From contig NZ_CP137338.1 in assembly GCF_044923475.1 (NCBI RefSeq), positions 2,046,001 to 2,110,000 of the forward strand: 64,000 nucleotides of DNA, in the 5' to 3' direction. Position numbers and translations under genes: made by a program. Numbering within the stretch: position 1 is the stretch's first letter; each line of letters opens with the position of its first letter. Positions 17,159 through 25,801 of the stretch are shown here, piece by piece. This stretch comes from JAAURS01 sp044923475 (lineage in GTDB: Bacteria; Cyanobacteriota; Cyanobacteriia; Thermosynechococcales; Thermosynechococcaceae). The notes beneath the pieces were generated by a model. That model was given only the letters and a program-made list of their open reading frames with translations, was not told where the DNA came from and did no database searches.

Positions 17159-18463
17159 CTTGATGGTGCAGAAAAGTTATGAAGACCTTACCAGCAGGCA
17201 ATATTCAAATCTGTCAAAGGTGACAGAGAGGGGCATTCAATGTGATGCTTAAGTTCCCAAACTCAGAGCAATCCTATGTCAACCCCTCAACTCTATCGTC
17301 AACTGCAAACTCAACTGAGTCAATGGGTCACACCCAAAGATAAACGTCACCTCACTGTGTTTGCTGAAAACATCGCTGCAATCCTCCAAGCCCAAAGTGG
17401 CAGCTTAAGCCATTGGCTGACTTATTTGAGTCATCGTCGTTGTAAAGCCCGCTCTCACATGGAACGACTGAGCTACTTCGTTCATAATCCCAAGATCACC
17501 TCAGAAACATTCTATGTTCCATTACTGCTTCAATTTCTTCAAGCGTGGGCGGGCATGGCGACGACATTGACCCTGGATACAAGCATGCTGTGGGATGAGT
17601 ATTGCCTGATAGAGGTCTGTCTGACCTGGGGAGGGCGCTCTTTCCCTTTGGCTCAAAAGGTGCTCAAGCATGGCAGTGCTACGGTCGCTTTTGCGGACTA
17701 TTGCTCAGTGCTGGATGTGGCTGAGACGGTCTTACCCGCTGATTGTCAAATCACACTATTGGCTGACCGAGGCTTTGAGCATGGTGAGTTAATTCGTTGG
17801 CTACGGAGCCATCAATGGTCTTGGGCAATTCGCGCTAAATCCGATTTGAGGGTCACGTTGTCTAATGCTCAAACCGAGTCGGTTGCTGACCTGCTGCCAG
17901 AGCCTGAACAAGCTTTTCTATTTTCTGATGTCACGATTCTTGAAGATATCCACTGTCATTTGGCGACCGCTCGATTATCCATCGCCCAGGAGGCTTGGGC
18001 TGTGATTACAGATAAATCGCCTTCTGTGCAAACCTTCGCGCTATATGGTCAACGTTTTGGTGGCATTGAACCCCATTTCAAGGATTACAAGTCTGCCGCC
18101 TTTGAACTGCCTCGTTCTAAACTCAGAGATGCCCATGCTTTAAGCCGACTGCTGATGTTACTGGCGGCTGCGACCATTATTGCCATTTGCGTTGCCATTG
18201 AAACGATCGCTCAAGGCGCACTAAAGTCCATTGATTGGCATGCTCACAGGGGATTGAGTTTTCTGCAAATCGGGCTAAGACGGATTAATCAGTTGTGCTA
18301 TCAAAGATTACCGCTGCCACCCTTGAGATATTTGCCACGATGTAATCCACCACCTGCTTATGCCTCTCTCAAGAAGCGAGATGCGATGAACACTCGCATT
18401 GAGTTTGCCAAGGTGACTGTCTTCTAAAGCTTTCAGCTCCTTTGAGTTTTCTGCACCACTAAG
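17159..18463 (+). mobile_element. IS4-like insertion sequence, 1305 bp, complete
   Basis: Ends are imperfect inverted repeats: left CTTGATGGTGCAGAAAA and right (reverse strand) CTTAGTGGTGCAGAAAA. The 10-bp direct repeat CCTTTGAAAC is exact at 17149-17158 and 18464-18473, a target-site duplication. One intact transposase gene lies inside. The perfect duplication and intact frame point to a recent, possibly active insertion. Confidence 0.92.
17276..18427 (+). CDS. IS4-family DDE transposase
   Basis: 383-aa transposase filling most of the IS. DDE residues fit the family: first Asp in TLDTSMLWDE, second Asp in LLADRGFEHGELI, and the YREK-type third block YGQRFGGIEPHFKDYKSAAF (Tyr, Arg, Glu, Lys in order). 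ATG 17276 is 117 bp from the left end. The frame is uninterrupted and the element has a perfect target duplication, so it may be functional. Confidence 0.92.
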   Translation: MSTPQLYRQLQTQLSQWVTPKDKRHLTVFAENIAAILQAQSGSLSHWLTYLSHRRCKARSHMERLSYFVHNPKITSETFYVPLLLQFLQAWAGMATTLTLDTSMLWDEYCLIEVCLTWGGRSFPLAQKVLKHGSATVAFADYCSVLDVAETVLPADCQITLLADRGFEHGELIRWLRSHQWSWAIRAKSDLRVTLSNAQTESVADLLPEPEQAFLFSDVTILEDIHCHLATARLSIAQEAWAVITDKSPSVQTFALYGQRFGGIEPHFKDYKSAAFELPRSKLRDAHALSRLLMLLAAATIIAICVAIETIAQGALKSIDWHAHRGLSFLQIGLRRINQLCYQRLPLPPLRYLPRCNPPPAYASLKKRDAMNTRIEFAKVTVF

Positions 18464-18709
18464 CCTTTGAAACAGTGACTGCGCCAATGACGCTCGCCTT
18501 GCTCACCCGATAGAAGGGGTTGAAGTCATAGGCTCTCCCAGGTACGGCACTTCAGCTTATCGAGCCGATGTTGCAGCTTGAAAAGGGTTGTCCAAAAGTG
18601 TCCCGATTGATGCTCTATCCCATTTTTATCAAAGTTGATAACTTAGGGGGTATACATCCCATTTCTGAGTAAGATACTGTCCTCAAATTTGGCGAAGGTA
18701 TTAACCATT

Positions 18710-20776
18710 ATGAAAAATAATGAACCCCAGTTGCCACAACGGGAGGTCGAACCTCTTCGCCTGGATGCCCTGTATCTTTCTCGAAAGGTAGGTAGGCGCC
18801 ATGTCCTAATAGATCGAGTTTCGCTTTCAATTCAGGACCGAGATTTTGTCGCAATTGTAGGGGTGAGTGGTGCAGGGAAAACCACGCTCCTAAACGCGCT
18901 GAGCGGTTTCCGACCTGCAAATCGCGGCAATGTTTTGATCGACGGCACGGATCTTTATCAAAATTATAATGATTACCGTACCGAGATGGGCCATGTACCC
19001 CAGGACGATATCATCCACCAAGAGTTAACGGTCTACCAGGAATTTAGCTTTTCTGCACGACTGAGGTTGCACCATTTAGCTAGGAAGGTTCGCCAGGATC
19101 TGATTCAGGCGGTTTTGTTCGAACTAGACCTGACCCATCGTCAACATGCGTTAGTGCGAACTCTCAGCGGCGGTGAGCGCAAGCGGGTTTCGATCGGCGT
19201 GGAACTGCTCACAAAGCCCAGACTCTTTTTTCTGGATGAGGCCACCTCTGGCCTAGACCCTGAGACTGAAAAGCAAATGATGCTGTTGCTGCGACGGTTG
19301 GCCGATCAGGGACGCATCGTGATTCTAAGTACCCATACCACTAAAAATGTGATGCTGTGCGACAAGGTAGTGGTGTTAGCAAAAGGTGGAAAACTCGCCT
19401 ATTACGGTTCGCCTCAGGAATCCCTTACCTATTTTGGAGTGCAGGACTTCGATGACATTTATTTCAAGATTGACAAAGAGCGATCGCCGTTGGAATGGCA
19501 GCAATACTATTTGGCATCGGACGCCTATCGTCAGTTCGTGGTTGAGCGCCAGCAGTCGCTCATAAAGCAGCCAGAGAGACGACAACCGCTTTGGGTTCCC
19601 AGACGTGCCAAGGGTAGTTCGGCGTGGCGACAGTTTTTGGTACTATCCCACCGCAATTTGATGATTTTGCTTCAAGATCGAGTCAGTCTGGCGCTCATGC
19701 TGTTGGTCTCTCCGCTGTTGGGGCTGATGGACTTTCTGATGGTGCGACGCAATGTTTTTGACACCACCCTGGGAGATTCTAGCCAGTCCCTCATCCTCAT
19801 GTTTTTGTCCGTTCTGATTGCAGTGATCGTGGGCAGTCTGAGCACCATGCGCGAAATTGTCAAAGAAAGCGAAATCTATCGCCGGGAGCGCATGATTGGC
19901 CTGAAGGTGGTTCCTTATCTTTTTTCTAAGGTTTGGCTCTGTGTGGTACTGGCACTTTACCAGTCTGCCGTCTTTTGGACGACTAAAATCTTTTTCGTTG
20001 ACCTGCCCAATGGCGATCCAGGAACGCGACTGGCGATGTACTTCACGCTATTTTTAGCGACGCTAGGCGGTATGGTGATGGGTCTGTTGGTGTCGGCGCT
20101 TTCCCCCAGTCAAAATGTAGCGCCCTTGCTGACGATTCTGTTCTTGGTGCCGCAGATTAACTTTGCTGGAGCCATTTTTCCGCTGAATGGATTGGGAACA
20201 CCGGGTTTATGGATCAGTGAAACAACGCTCACCCGCTGGAGCTACGAAACGATGGTCACGTTATCAGGGCTGGGTCAAGCTGTTGCGACAGACCCCTGCT
20301 GGCTGCAGCCGGAGACGGTTCGCCAAGGTTGGAGCGATGCTGAAAAGGCGAAGTGTCAGTGTCTCGGCCCCAATCTTTTTGAGCGCTGCCGCTTTCCGGG
20401 CATCAGGAAGGAGTACGACCCTGCGGTGCATCAACCCCAACCCCCTAAACCTAAGGCACTAGGTAATCCGCCGGAACTGCCCACCGATGGATTCAGCTCT
20501 GCCGTCGCTGGATTCCAGGACGATTTGAAAGCCTATCAAACCCAGATCGCGACCTACCGCAACGCGATGGAGCGATGGCAGGACACTTTTAGCCGTTGGA
20601 AGGAGAAGCGCGGCAAGGCGATCGCTTCTGGAGAGGCGATCGTTGAGCGCGTGCGTCGAACCCAAGGCAGAAGTTTCGCCGTTGACGTGCGCCGACACTG
20701 GCAAATTTTGGGCGGCATCCAACTGACGATGCTGGGACTTTTGGTTCTCGTTCAAAAACGCAAAGATGTTCTATGA
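18710..20776 (+). CDS. ABCG-type half-transporter: ATPase fused to ABC-2 permease
   Basis: 688 aa from ATG 18710; a TTG 21 bases upstream is less likely. The N-terminal nucleotide-binding domain has Walker A GVSGAGKTT (51-59), signature LSGGERKRVSIG and Walker B FFLDEATSGLDPE, matching the White/ABCG subfamily. A linker (about 230-300) leads to an ABC-2 membrane domain with about six helices (310-690). Between the fifth and last helix sits a long polar insertion of roughly 120 residues (bases about 20300-20690) with a Pro/Lys-rich part (QPQPPKPKALGNPPELP) and a predicted coiled coil, probably extracytoplasmic. Substrate unknown. The gene begins 246 bp after the IS. Confidence 0.88.
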   Translation: MKNNEPQLPQREVEPLRLDALYLSRKVGRRHVLIDRVSLSIQDRDFVAIVGVSGAGKTTLLNALSGFRPANRGNVLIDGTDLYQNYNDYRTEMGHVPQDDIIHQELTVYQEFSFSARLRLHHLARKVRQDLIQAVLFELDLTHRQHALVRTLSGGERKRVSIGVELLTKPRLFFLDEATSGLDPETEKQMMLLLRRLADQGRIVILSTHTTKNVMLCDKVVVLAKGGKLAYYGSPQESLTYFGVQDFDDIYFKIDKERSPLEWQQYYLASDAYRQFVVERQQSLIKQPERRQPLWVPRRAKGSSAWRQFLVLSHRNLMILLQDRVSLALMLLVSPLLGLMDFLMVRRNVFDTTLGDSSQSLILMFLSVLIAVIVGSLSTMREIVKESEIYRRERMIGLKVVPYLFSKVWLCVVLALYQSAVFWTTKIFFVDLPNGDPGTRLAMYFTLFLATLGGMVMGLLVSALSPSQNVAPLLTILFLVPQINFAGAIFPLNGLGTPGLWISETTLTRWSYETMVTLSGLGQAVATDPCWLQPETVRQGWSDAEKAKCQCLGPNLFERCRFPGIRKEYDPAVHQPQPPKPKALGNPPELPTDGFSSAVAGFQDDLKAYQTQIATYRNAMERWQDTFSRWKEKRGKAIASGEAIVERVRRTQGRSFAVDVRRHWQILGGIQLTMLGLLVLVQKRKDVL

Positions 20777-20904
20777 ATATACGTTTTGTATCGTATTTTA
20801 CGAATTTACTCAAAAAATAACCCAAAAAATTGATTATGGACATGCGCAGAGTTGTTAACTTGACCCAAATAAGCTGGTCTCAAATTTAACAAGGTGAGAA
20901 TGTT

Positions 20905-21051
20905 ATGAGCTTACAAGATAGAGACAAAGCTACCGCCAAAAATATTGAAAGTAAAGTTCAAGAAGCAGTAGGCGATCTGACGGGCGCTCCCATGGCTCAG
21001 CCGGAGGGCAGAGAAAAGCAGGCAGAAGCAAAAGTTCATCACACTATCTAA
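20905..21051 (+). CDS. CsbD-like stress protein, probably shortened by a nonsense codon
   Basis: 48-residue CsbD-family protein (MSLQDRDKATAKNIESKVQE, then AVGDLTG). ATG 20905 has AAGGTGAG 8 bases upstream. After HHTI the frame hits TAA (21049-21051), but the next codons read NVKDEVKQIL, exactly how full-length cyanobacterial CsbD-like proteins end (ENVKDEVK). A single GAA to TAA change explains it. The shortened protein lacks about 10 residues and may still fold, being mostly helical and disordered in this family. CsbD proteins are induced by general stress. Confidence 0.75.
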   Translation: MSLQDRDKATAKNIESKVQEAVGDLTGAPMAQPEGREKQAEAKVHHTI

Positions 21052-21237
21052 AATGTGAAAGATGAAGTAAAACAAATATTGACTAGTGCAGTCTGGCGCA
21101 ATAAATTAGCAGTGCTTAAGCAGCCCTTTGCGCCTCGAACCTCAGTAGTAATATCAATATGCTGCTGACATACGGTTGGCCAGTTAGCTGCATACAATGA
21201 GCGTTTTACCTCTATTCCACATCTCATCATGAGTTGT

Positions 21238-22563
21238 TTATAGAAGTGCGGCAGCGCGATCGGCGAGTTCGGAACGTTCGCCCTGGTAAAGCGTAATATG
21301 CCCTGCTAGAGGCTCTTGCTTAAATCGCTCCACCACATAGGTCAGTCCGTTGCTGGCAGCATCGACATAGGGGTTATCGATCTGATCGGGATCGCCCGTC
21401 AGGATAATTTTTGTCCCTTCCCCCGCACGGGTCAAAATAGTCTTAACTTCATGGGGCGTGAGGTTTTGCGCTTCATCCACAATCAAAAACTGCTTGGGAA
21501 TCGTGCGGCCTCGGATATAGGTCAACGGCTCAATTTGCAATAGCCCCCGCTCCATTAATTCCTCGTGGCCCTGTCGCCAGTGGGCCGGTTGGCCGTTTCC
21601 TTCCTGGGTGCCAAAAATGAGGTCGAAGTTATCGTAGAGGGGCTGCATCCAGGGGGTGAGTTTTTCCTTAATATCCCCTGGCAAATAGCCCAGATCTTTT
21701 CCCATCGGTACGACGGGACGCGCGATCAGCAGGCGGCTGTAGATTCGCTCATCCGCAACCTTGTAGAGACCTGCGGCGATCGCCAATAACGTCTTGCCCG
21801 TCCCTGCCTTGCCCACCAACGTCACCAGCGAAATCGAGTCCTTGAGGAGCAAATCGAGGGCAAACTGTTGCTCCCGATTGCGCGCTTGAATCCGAGAGAT
21901 ACCATTGTGAGGCAGCTTGTGGAGGGGCACGATTTTGCCGCTCGAACCCTCTACCACCGCCAGGGCCGTATGGGCAGGATTCGCGTTATCGATGAGCGTC
22001 AGGGCCTGGTTGGGATAGAACGTCCCTTCGAGAGAAATCCCCCCGTGCTTGAAGAGCAAATTAATATCTTCAGTGCTGACGTATACCTCCGCCGTTCCCG
22101 TATATAAATCGCTGATATCTACCTTATCGGTTTCGTAGTCTTCGGCGGCAACGCCCAGCACGTCAGCCTTGATGCGCAGATTCGTATCCTTGCTGACTAA
22201 AACCACATCGCATTTCGCCTGACGCTTGACTTCGAGCGCCACGGCTAAAATTGCATTGTCGTTTTGATTGCCTTCTAACTCGACGGGCAGCTCTTTGAGG
22301 GTTTCTTGATGGCACAACGACACTCTGATAGTGCCGCCGCTACCGAGGGCAATCCCGTCAATTAAGTGGCCCTGCCGCCGCAGTTCGTCCAGCGATCGCG
22401 ACACCTGCCTTGCATTTCGCCCCGTCATCTCCGTTAGCTTTTTGAAGCGATCCAGCTCTTCGATGATAGTGATGGGCAAAACGACATCGTTGTCTTCGAA
22501 CCGAAATAGCGCCCCTGGGTCGTGGAGTAGAACGTTAGTGTCGAGGACAAAGACTTTTCGCAT
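21238..22563 (-). CDS. PhoH-like ATPase with N-terminal PIN domain
   Basis: 441 aa. The N-terminal PIN ribonuclease domain (about 1-130) starts KVFVLDTNVLLHD and has the acidic residues EELDRF, NDNAILAVA and VSKDTNLR. A middle beta region leads to the PhoH P-loop ATPase with GKAGTGKTLLA, PVVPMGKDLGYLPGD, FLIVDEAQNLTPHEVKT and LTGDPDQIDNPY. PIN-PhoH (PhoH2) proteins act in RNA unwinding and cleavage. ATG 22563. It stands alone, divergent from the VOC gene. Confidence 0.93.
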   Translation of the reverse strand: MRKVFVLDTNVLLHDPGALFRFEDNDVVLPITIIEELDRFKKLTEMTGRNARQVSRSLDELRRQGHLIDGIALGSGGTIRVSLCHQETLKELPVELEGNQNDNAILAVALEVKRQAKCDVVLVSKDTNLRIKADVLGVAAEDYETDKVDISDLYTGTAEVYVSTEDINLLFKHGGISLEGTFYPNQALTLIDNANPAHTALAVVEGSSGKIVPLHKLPHNGISRIQARNREQQFALDLLLKDSISLVTLVGKAGTGKTLLAIAAGLYKVADERIYSRLLIARPVVPMGKDLGYLPGDIKEKLTPWMQPLYDNFDLIFGTQEGNGQPAHWRQGHEELMERGLLQIEPLTYIRGRTIPKQFLIVDEAQNLTPHEVKTILTRAGEGTKIILTGDPDQIDNPYVDAASNGLTYVVERFKQEPLAGHITLYQGERSELADRAAALL

Positions 22564-22771
22564 AGGGCAAAGAACGTTAGAGGTTGAGTGCGGGAAAGAA
22601 TTCGACGTTAGACGCAGGCCGCTCGATCCAAACAGATTGGGATGTTTCTCAAGCTATCAGACTTTGCGTGTCGGCAAGGCTAGAATTGAGGAAATTAGCA
22701 GTAGAACAGCAGCTTAACATTAAACCCTTCTTAACTTTAAAGCTCTCATCGCGTTCGAGGCAGAGTGCGCT

Positions 22772-23230
22772 ATGGTTTTGGCTCAACCGCAAACAACGCT
22801 GTCCGTCGGAACGCTCCGGCGAGTCCATCATATTGCCTTAAATGTCAGAGATATGGACGCTTCGCGGCAGTTCTACGGAGAGATTTTAGGGCTGCACGAA
22901 CTGAGGGGAGATGAAGTGCCGGAGACTCTGCGATCGCTCGTCACTCAAGGCAAAGTCGCCAACTTCGTCACCCCCGACGGCACTGTCCTCGACCTGTTCT
23001 GGGAACCGGATCTCGCGCCAGCCCATCCCGATCCAAAACAGCAGTTTACCCGTGCCAACCACTTGGCCTTCGATATTGACCCAGCCCAATTCGATCGAGC
23101 GGTTGCCGTCCTCCACTACCACCAGATCCCGATCGACCACGGCCCCGTGGCGCGCCCCACGGGCCGGGGGATATATTTCTACGACCCCGATGGGTTTCTG
23201 GTGGAAATTCGCTGCGATGCGACGGATTAG
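22772..23230 (+). CDS. VOC/glyoxalase-fold metalloenzyme
   Basis: 152 aa, two beta-alpha-beta-beta-beta halves of the vicinal oxygen chelate fold. Metal-site positions look present: His in VHHIALNVRDMDASRQFY, His in RANHLAFDI, and Glu in GFLVEIRCD at the end. Similar to glyoxalase I and ring-cleaving dioxygenases but too generic for a substrate. ATG 22772. Its stop codon TAG overlaps the stop TAA of the convergent downstream gene by two bases. Confidence 0.8.
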   Translation: MVLAQPQTTLSVGTLRRVHHIALNVRDMDASRQFYGEILGLHELRGDEVPETLRSLVTQGKVANFVTPDGTVLDLFWEPDLAPAHPDPKQQFTRANHLAFDIDPAQFDRAVAVLHYHQIPIDHGPVARPTGRGIYFYDPDGFLVEIRCDATD

Positions 23231-25440
23231 TGAATGAGTTCGAGCGAGCGCTTCACCAAGGCCTCTGCCGTAATCCCGTTAAAGGCCATGAGTTCTCCAG
23301 CGCTGGCCGTCGTTTCGCCCCGCTTCCAGGCAAAAGTATCGCGCTTTGCCATGCTGCGCAGCATGACGGGTTCCAGCATTCCGCTCGCGCCGCCGATGAC
23401 GCCAACCAGCGCGTCTGCGCCAAAGATTTCTGCGAATCGCTCATCGCTCATAAACGCACCATCTGGCTCGGCGCAGGTGTCCCAAGCTACATCGTGAGGG
23501 CGATAGAGGCGGCGTGGGTTCATGACGGAGACAATCCGAACGCCAACCCCTTCGGCTTCGAGGAGGGCGGCGGCTTCAAAGACGGGAATCAGACTCATGT
23601 CGCCCACCACGGCAAAAACCACAGTTTTAGCGCCCTTCACCTCCTGGAGCACTAAAGCACCTTCTGTTAGGCCTTGACGGGCTTGGGCAAAGGTGGTGCG
23701 GATGGGTAGGGGCGACTTGCTGGCCGTAATGACAATGCCTTTGTTCTGAGTGGAAAGCCCCCACTCGTAGGCCACCTGAATCGCGTTGGCGTCGGGCGGA
23801 AACACGGGGAAGACGTTCCCATTGCGCATCATGGCGGCAAAGTAGGCTTCAACTTCAGGGCGCTGGTGAGTCCAGCCGTTCCGTCCCTGTTCTAGCGCCC
23901 CGGCAGTAAATAGCGTAATGGTGGAAGGGGTGGGGCGACGCAGTTCTGCCATCGCTTGAATCACAGTTTGCCAGATTGGTAAACCGTTGATAGCAAAGGA
24001 TTCGTAGGAACACCATAAGGTCCGACTGCCCATGAGCGCTAAACCTGCGGCCAAGCCCGCACAGGCATCTTCGCTGAGGGGTTCGTAGACTTGACCGTTG
24101 GGGCTTTGGTTATAGAGAGGATCGTCGGTCGGGTGAATGATTTTGAGTGCTTGGTTGATGTTGCCAATACCCGAAGCCTCGTTGCCGTCAGCGTTGGTGA
24201 CGAGGTAGCGTTTGTCTATGTGCCCCACTTGACCCACGAGTTTGCCCATCGCCGTTGTCGAGACTTTAGGATCGCCTGCCACGGGAAATTCTTCCAGGGA
24301 TAGGCCCGCAATATCTGGGAGCGGCAAGACAAATTCCGTGACCACAGTTTCCGCCGCAGGGCCACCGCCTGCCCGCGCCAGGTTGGTGCGGACGATATCC
24401 CAGCTTTCAGGGGAGAGCGATCGCCCTTTCAGCGCCGCCATAATATCCGGGTTGTCGAGGGTGTGATGGGCGTATAGGTTGTGGGACTTCGCGCCCAGCG
24501 CGTGAACCCCCGCACCCTTCAACTGCTTGAGAATTAAAATGGTGAGCTTGCCCCCCAGCGCCAATCTTGCAGCTTGATCCGTCGCAATCAAGACCGCCTC
24601 CATAAAGGCCAGCCGCTTTTGGAACGAAAACGCAGTGCTATCGACGTAATCGCCCGCCTGCTTGGCATCGTCGTATTCTTTAGCGTCGATCAGGATGACC
24701 TCATCGAAGCCGTTGCCCTTCCAGAACTTCACCATGCCTTCGTTGGTCTGAACAGATTCCATGCTGTGGTGTTCTTGGCTGTAGCCGTTCCAGATCAGCA
24801 CGGGTAAAAAGTTGGTCGCTTCTGGGTAGGCCGTATGGAAATGCCTCATGCTGCTGACGATGTATGGCTCGCCTAAGCCGCCGTCGCCCACGGTAAAGGG
24901 AAATAGCTTGTCGCGGTGGAGCAGGGCTGCTGCCATCGCAAAGTGCTGCCCTTGGCCCAAAGGTCCCGCTGGCCCCAGCAATCCGGGAATTTGGCCGGAG
25001 AGGTGGCCTAAAAGGCCGTGGCGCTCTCGGAAGCGATCTCGCAGTTCTTGGACGGTCTCGATGCCCATTTTCTCTAGAGAGCGATCCATAAACATGGCGC
25101 TATAGAATCCAGGAGCGTGGTGTCCGACTTCGGTAAAAATATTTTTGTGACCCAGCATCACCAAGCTGGCGTAGGCTTCTACGGAGCTGGCAAAACCGCC
25201 GGGGTGTCCTGAGGCTTTACTGGCCGTAATTTGGAGGGTCAGGTAGCGAAGCGCGTCCGCTGCGAGGAGGGTTTGGTAGACTGCCGCGGGGTCTGTGGGA
25301 TCTGCGATCGCCGCCATACCTTCATCAATGACTGGATTGCTCCCGTAGGTTTCAAAGTCAGGCCAAGCGTCTCCAAAATACTGGATTCCTTCACAGAAAC
25401 TGGGCATTAAAGAAGCGGAAGCGGGTGTCACTGCGGTCAT
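23227..25440 (-). CDS. Thiamine-diphosphate enzyme, cyanobacterial phosphoketolase/transketolase-like
   Basis: 737 aa. The fold is transketolase-like: TLQITASKASGHPGGFAS, HGLLGHLSGQIPG, the ThDP motif GDGGLGEPY followed by VLIWNG, and a C-terminal pyrimidine domain with GNINQALK and GRNGWTHQRPEVE. It matches my memory of the second cyanobacterial phosphoketolase-like protein, which differs from canonical Xfp (no WRAANYLS motif). A role in splitting xylulose-5-phosphate or fructose-6-phosphate to acetyl phosphate is plausible but not proven by sequence. ATG 25440. It is monocistronic, with a 361-bp leader region. Confidence 0.8.
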   Translation of the reverse strand: MTAVTPASASLMPSFCEGIQYFGDAWPDFETYGSNPVIDEGMAAIADPTDPAAVYQTLLAADALRYLTLQITASKASGHPGGFASSVEAYASLVMLGHKNIFTEVGHHAPGFYSAMFMDRSLEKMGIETVQELRDRFRERHGLLGHLSGQIPGLLGPAGPLGQGQHFAMAAALLHRDKLFPFTVGDGGLGEPYIVSSMRHFHTAYPEATNFLPVLIWNGYSQEHHSMESVQTNEGMVKFWKGNGFDEVILIDAKEYDDAKQAGDYVDSTAFSFQKRLAFMEAVLIATDQAARLALGGKLTILILKQLKGAGVHALGAKSHNLYAHHTLDNPDIMAALKGRSLSPESWDIVRTNLARAGGGPAAETVVTEFVLPLPDIAGLSLEEFPVAGDPKVSTTAMGKLVGQVGHIDKRYLVTNADGNEASGIGNINQALKIIHPTDDPLYNQSPNGQVYEPLSEDACAGLAAGLALMGSRTLWCSYESFAINGLPIWQTVIQAMAELRRPTPSTITLFTAGALEQGRNGWTHQRPEVEAYFAAMMRNGNVFPVFPPDANAIQVAYEWGLSTQNKGIVITASKSPLPIRTTFAQARQGLTEGALVLQEVKGAKTVVFAVVGDMSLIPVFEAAALLEAEGVGVRIVSVMNPRRLYRPHDVAWDTCAEPDGAFMSDERFAEIFGADALVGVIGGASGMLEPVMLRSMAKRDTFAWKRGETTASAGELMAFNGITAEALVKRSLELIH

Positions 25441-25801
25441 GATAGCGGCGATCCTAGAAATGGGATGAAGGGGAAAATAATGCGGTCAAAGTACTTCTGT
25501 TGCAAGCAGTGCGGACAAAAAGTCCAGGGATTACAACGACACGTCCATTTACTTATATCATCTCCTCTGAGCATCAGAGATGATAACTTCCTATGCTCAG
25601 AATCGAGGATTAGAAATATATAGGGGTCTGACGCAGCAGGGTTGGCTCAAATTTTTGTTCCTGATTTACGCCCCGCGCGGTTGCGGAATTTGAGGTTCGA
25701 ACGTCCTGCCGCGTCCTGCCGCGTCTTGAGTTTGTCGAGGAAAGCTTGTCGTTGTTACAGCCTTGGCGATAGAGAGTCGAAATCTGTAATGGCTGAGGTT
25801 G
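25441..25801. other. Gap upstream of the phosphoketolase-like gene, with hairpin and short tandem repeat
   Basis: No convincing gene. Contains an imperfect inverted repeat near 25556-25585 (TATCATCTC...GAGATGATA with a small bulge), possibly a regulatory stem or end-of-transcript structure. A 10-bp tandem repeat GTCCTGCCGC occurs about 2.4 times at 25703-25726. A 67-codon plus-strand frame (25642-25845) runs into the opposite gene and looks like chance. Confidence 0.3.

Larger units (their letters stand above)
17081..18551 (-). pseudogene. IS630-type transposase fragment, split by the IS4-like element
   Basis: Removing the IS and one copy of the 10-bp duplication restores a minus-strand frame running from 18551 to a stop at 17081-17083. 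It reads AYDFNPFYRVSKASVIGAV then KVLAVMTLNDSMDAATF, the central part of IS630-family DDE transposases. Both ends are missing. About 55 codons remain, so it is a relic. Identification is by recall of family motifs. Confidence 0.45.
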
